64,000 bases of DNA, taken from the NCBI GenBank assembly GCA_029782095.1, contig JAKOVL010000131.1:17421-81420 (forward strand), given 5' to 3'. The notes under the pieces were generated by a model. That model did no database searches, was not told the origin of the DNA, and saw nothing but the letters and a program-made list of their open reading frames with translations. This document shows, one piece after another, positions 63,922 through 64,000 of the stretch. The position numbers and the translations under genes are program-made. The first letter of the stretch is position 1. Every line of letters starts with the position of its first letter. The stretch is from Bacillota bacterium (GTDB taxonomy: Bacteria > Bacillota > Dethiobacteria > DTU022).

Positions 63922-64000
63922 TTAGTATCCCTGTATCATCACGCTTTCAAGCTTTATCCCTGCTCTGTATATCTTGAGCAGGTTGTGCACGGCACAGGCA
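63922..64000 (-). pseudogene. C-terminal end of an IS transposase (partial at window edge)
   Basis: The last 79 bases, read on the minus strand, give ACAVHNLLKIYRAGIKLES and end MIQGY then TAA. The CAVHNLLK-type tail is typical of the C-terminus of IS1182-like DDE transposases (DDE_Tnp_1 group). Only 25 codons are visible, so completeness cannot be judged. Bases 63773-63921 between it and the methylase hold no gene. Confidence 0.5.

Larger units (their letters stand above)
53595..64000. mobile_element. Tn7-like transposon (one end and 10.4 kb of interior)
   Basis: Starts at the TGTTG end next to the ylxM promoter and includes tnsA, tnsB, tnsC, two tniQ genes, a regulator-protease pair, a truncated type IIG-like gene and an IS fragment. 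The region is clearly more AT-rich than the host genes. No second end with inverted 21-bp units was found, so the element runs past the window. No tnsE, cas gene or CRISPR repeat is visible in the part shown. Confidence 0.8.

Noticed and set aside
53595..64000. CRISPR-associated transposon
   Set aside because: No repeat-spacer array and no cas gene are present in the visible part; the dual TniQ alone is not enough. The unseen part could change this.

Overview
The window reads as a chromosomal segment of a spore-forming, anaerobic low-GC-phylum (Firmicutes) bacterium of class Clostridia, although its own base composition is fairly GC-rich. The evidence is the Firmicute gene order topA-trmFO-xerC-hslV-hslU-codY and ylxM-ffh-rpsP-khpA-rimM-trmD-rplS-lepB-rbgA-rnhB-yraN, spore-linked families (SleB-type hydrolases, a DUF2935 protein, YheC/YheD-type ATP-grasp proteins, CotSA-like glycosyltransferases) and anaerobe-associated genes (HdrB/HdrC, a radical-SAM aminomutase, rubredoxin, DUF3786). 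I cannot name the genus from the sequence alone. No rRNA, tRNA or CRISPR array was seen.

Layout. 0.1-4.3 kb: a heat-shock operon dnaJ-cbpM-clpB with its own promoter and a structured leader. 4.3-13 kb (minus strand): codY, hslU, hslV, xerC, trmFO, topA and dprA. 13-21 kb (minus): a KamA-family aminomutase, three tandem M42 peptidases, a short MetE-like protein and citramalate synthase. 21-25 kb: a UvrD-type helicase, a rubredoxin that is easily missed, and a DUF3786 gene behind a candidate molybdenum/tungsten-cofactor riboswitch. 25-37 kb: a surface-polymer locus with two MurF-like ligases, two YheC/YheD ATP-grasp proteins, a shortened UDP-sugar dehydrogenase, several glycosyltransferases and a FkbM methyltransferase. 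37-46.5 kb: yifB/comM, a REP-associated transposase with matching inverted repeats, DUF2935, HdrCB, a metallo-hydrolase lipoprotein, a LOG-like protein and two SleB-family hydrolases. 46.5-53.5 kb: the translation/secretion superoperon from ylxM to yraN.

53.6 kb to the right edge is an AT-rich Tn7-like transposon: tnsA-tnsB-tnsC-tniQ-tniQ, and divergent from it a xre regulator and an ImmA/IrrE-like metalloprotease gene, followed by a type IIG-like restriction-methylase that appears cut short and a transposase fragment at the window edge. One element end can be read directly: an 8-bp terminus beginning TGTTG followed by three 21-bp tandem repeats that overlap the 3' end of the second tniQ. This end lies 1 bp beyond the -35 hexamer of what appears to be the ylxM-ffh promoter, so the element appears to use the upstream edge of an essential signal-recognition-particle operon as its landing site while leaving the promoter intact. 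The xre gene and tnsA diverge from a shared promoter region with a 19-bp palindrome just downstream of the tnsA -10 box. Together with the protease gene this suggests an ImmR/ImmA-style derepression switch controlling transposition. The other end of the element is outside the window.

The transposon with its apparent regulatory switch and landing site, the MurF/ATP-grasp glycosyl locus, and the riboswitch-DUF3786 pair are the best candidates for undescribed biology.
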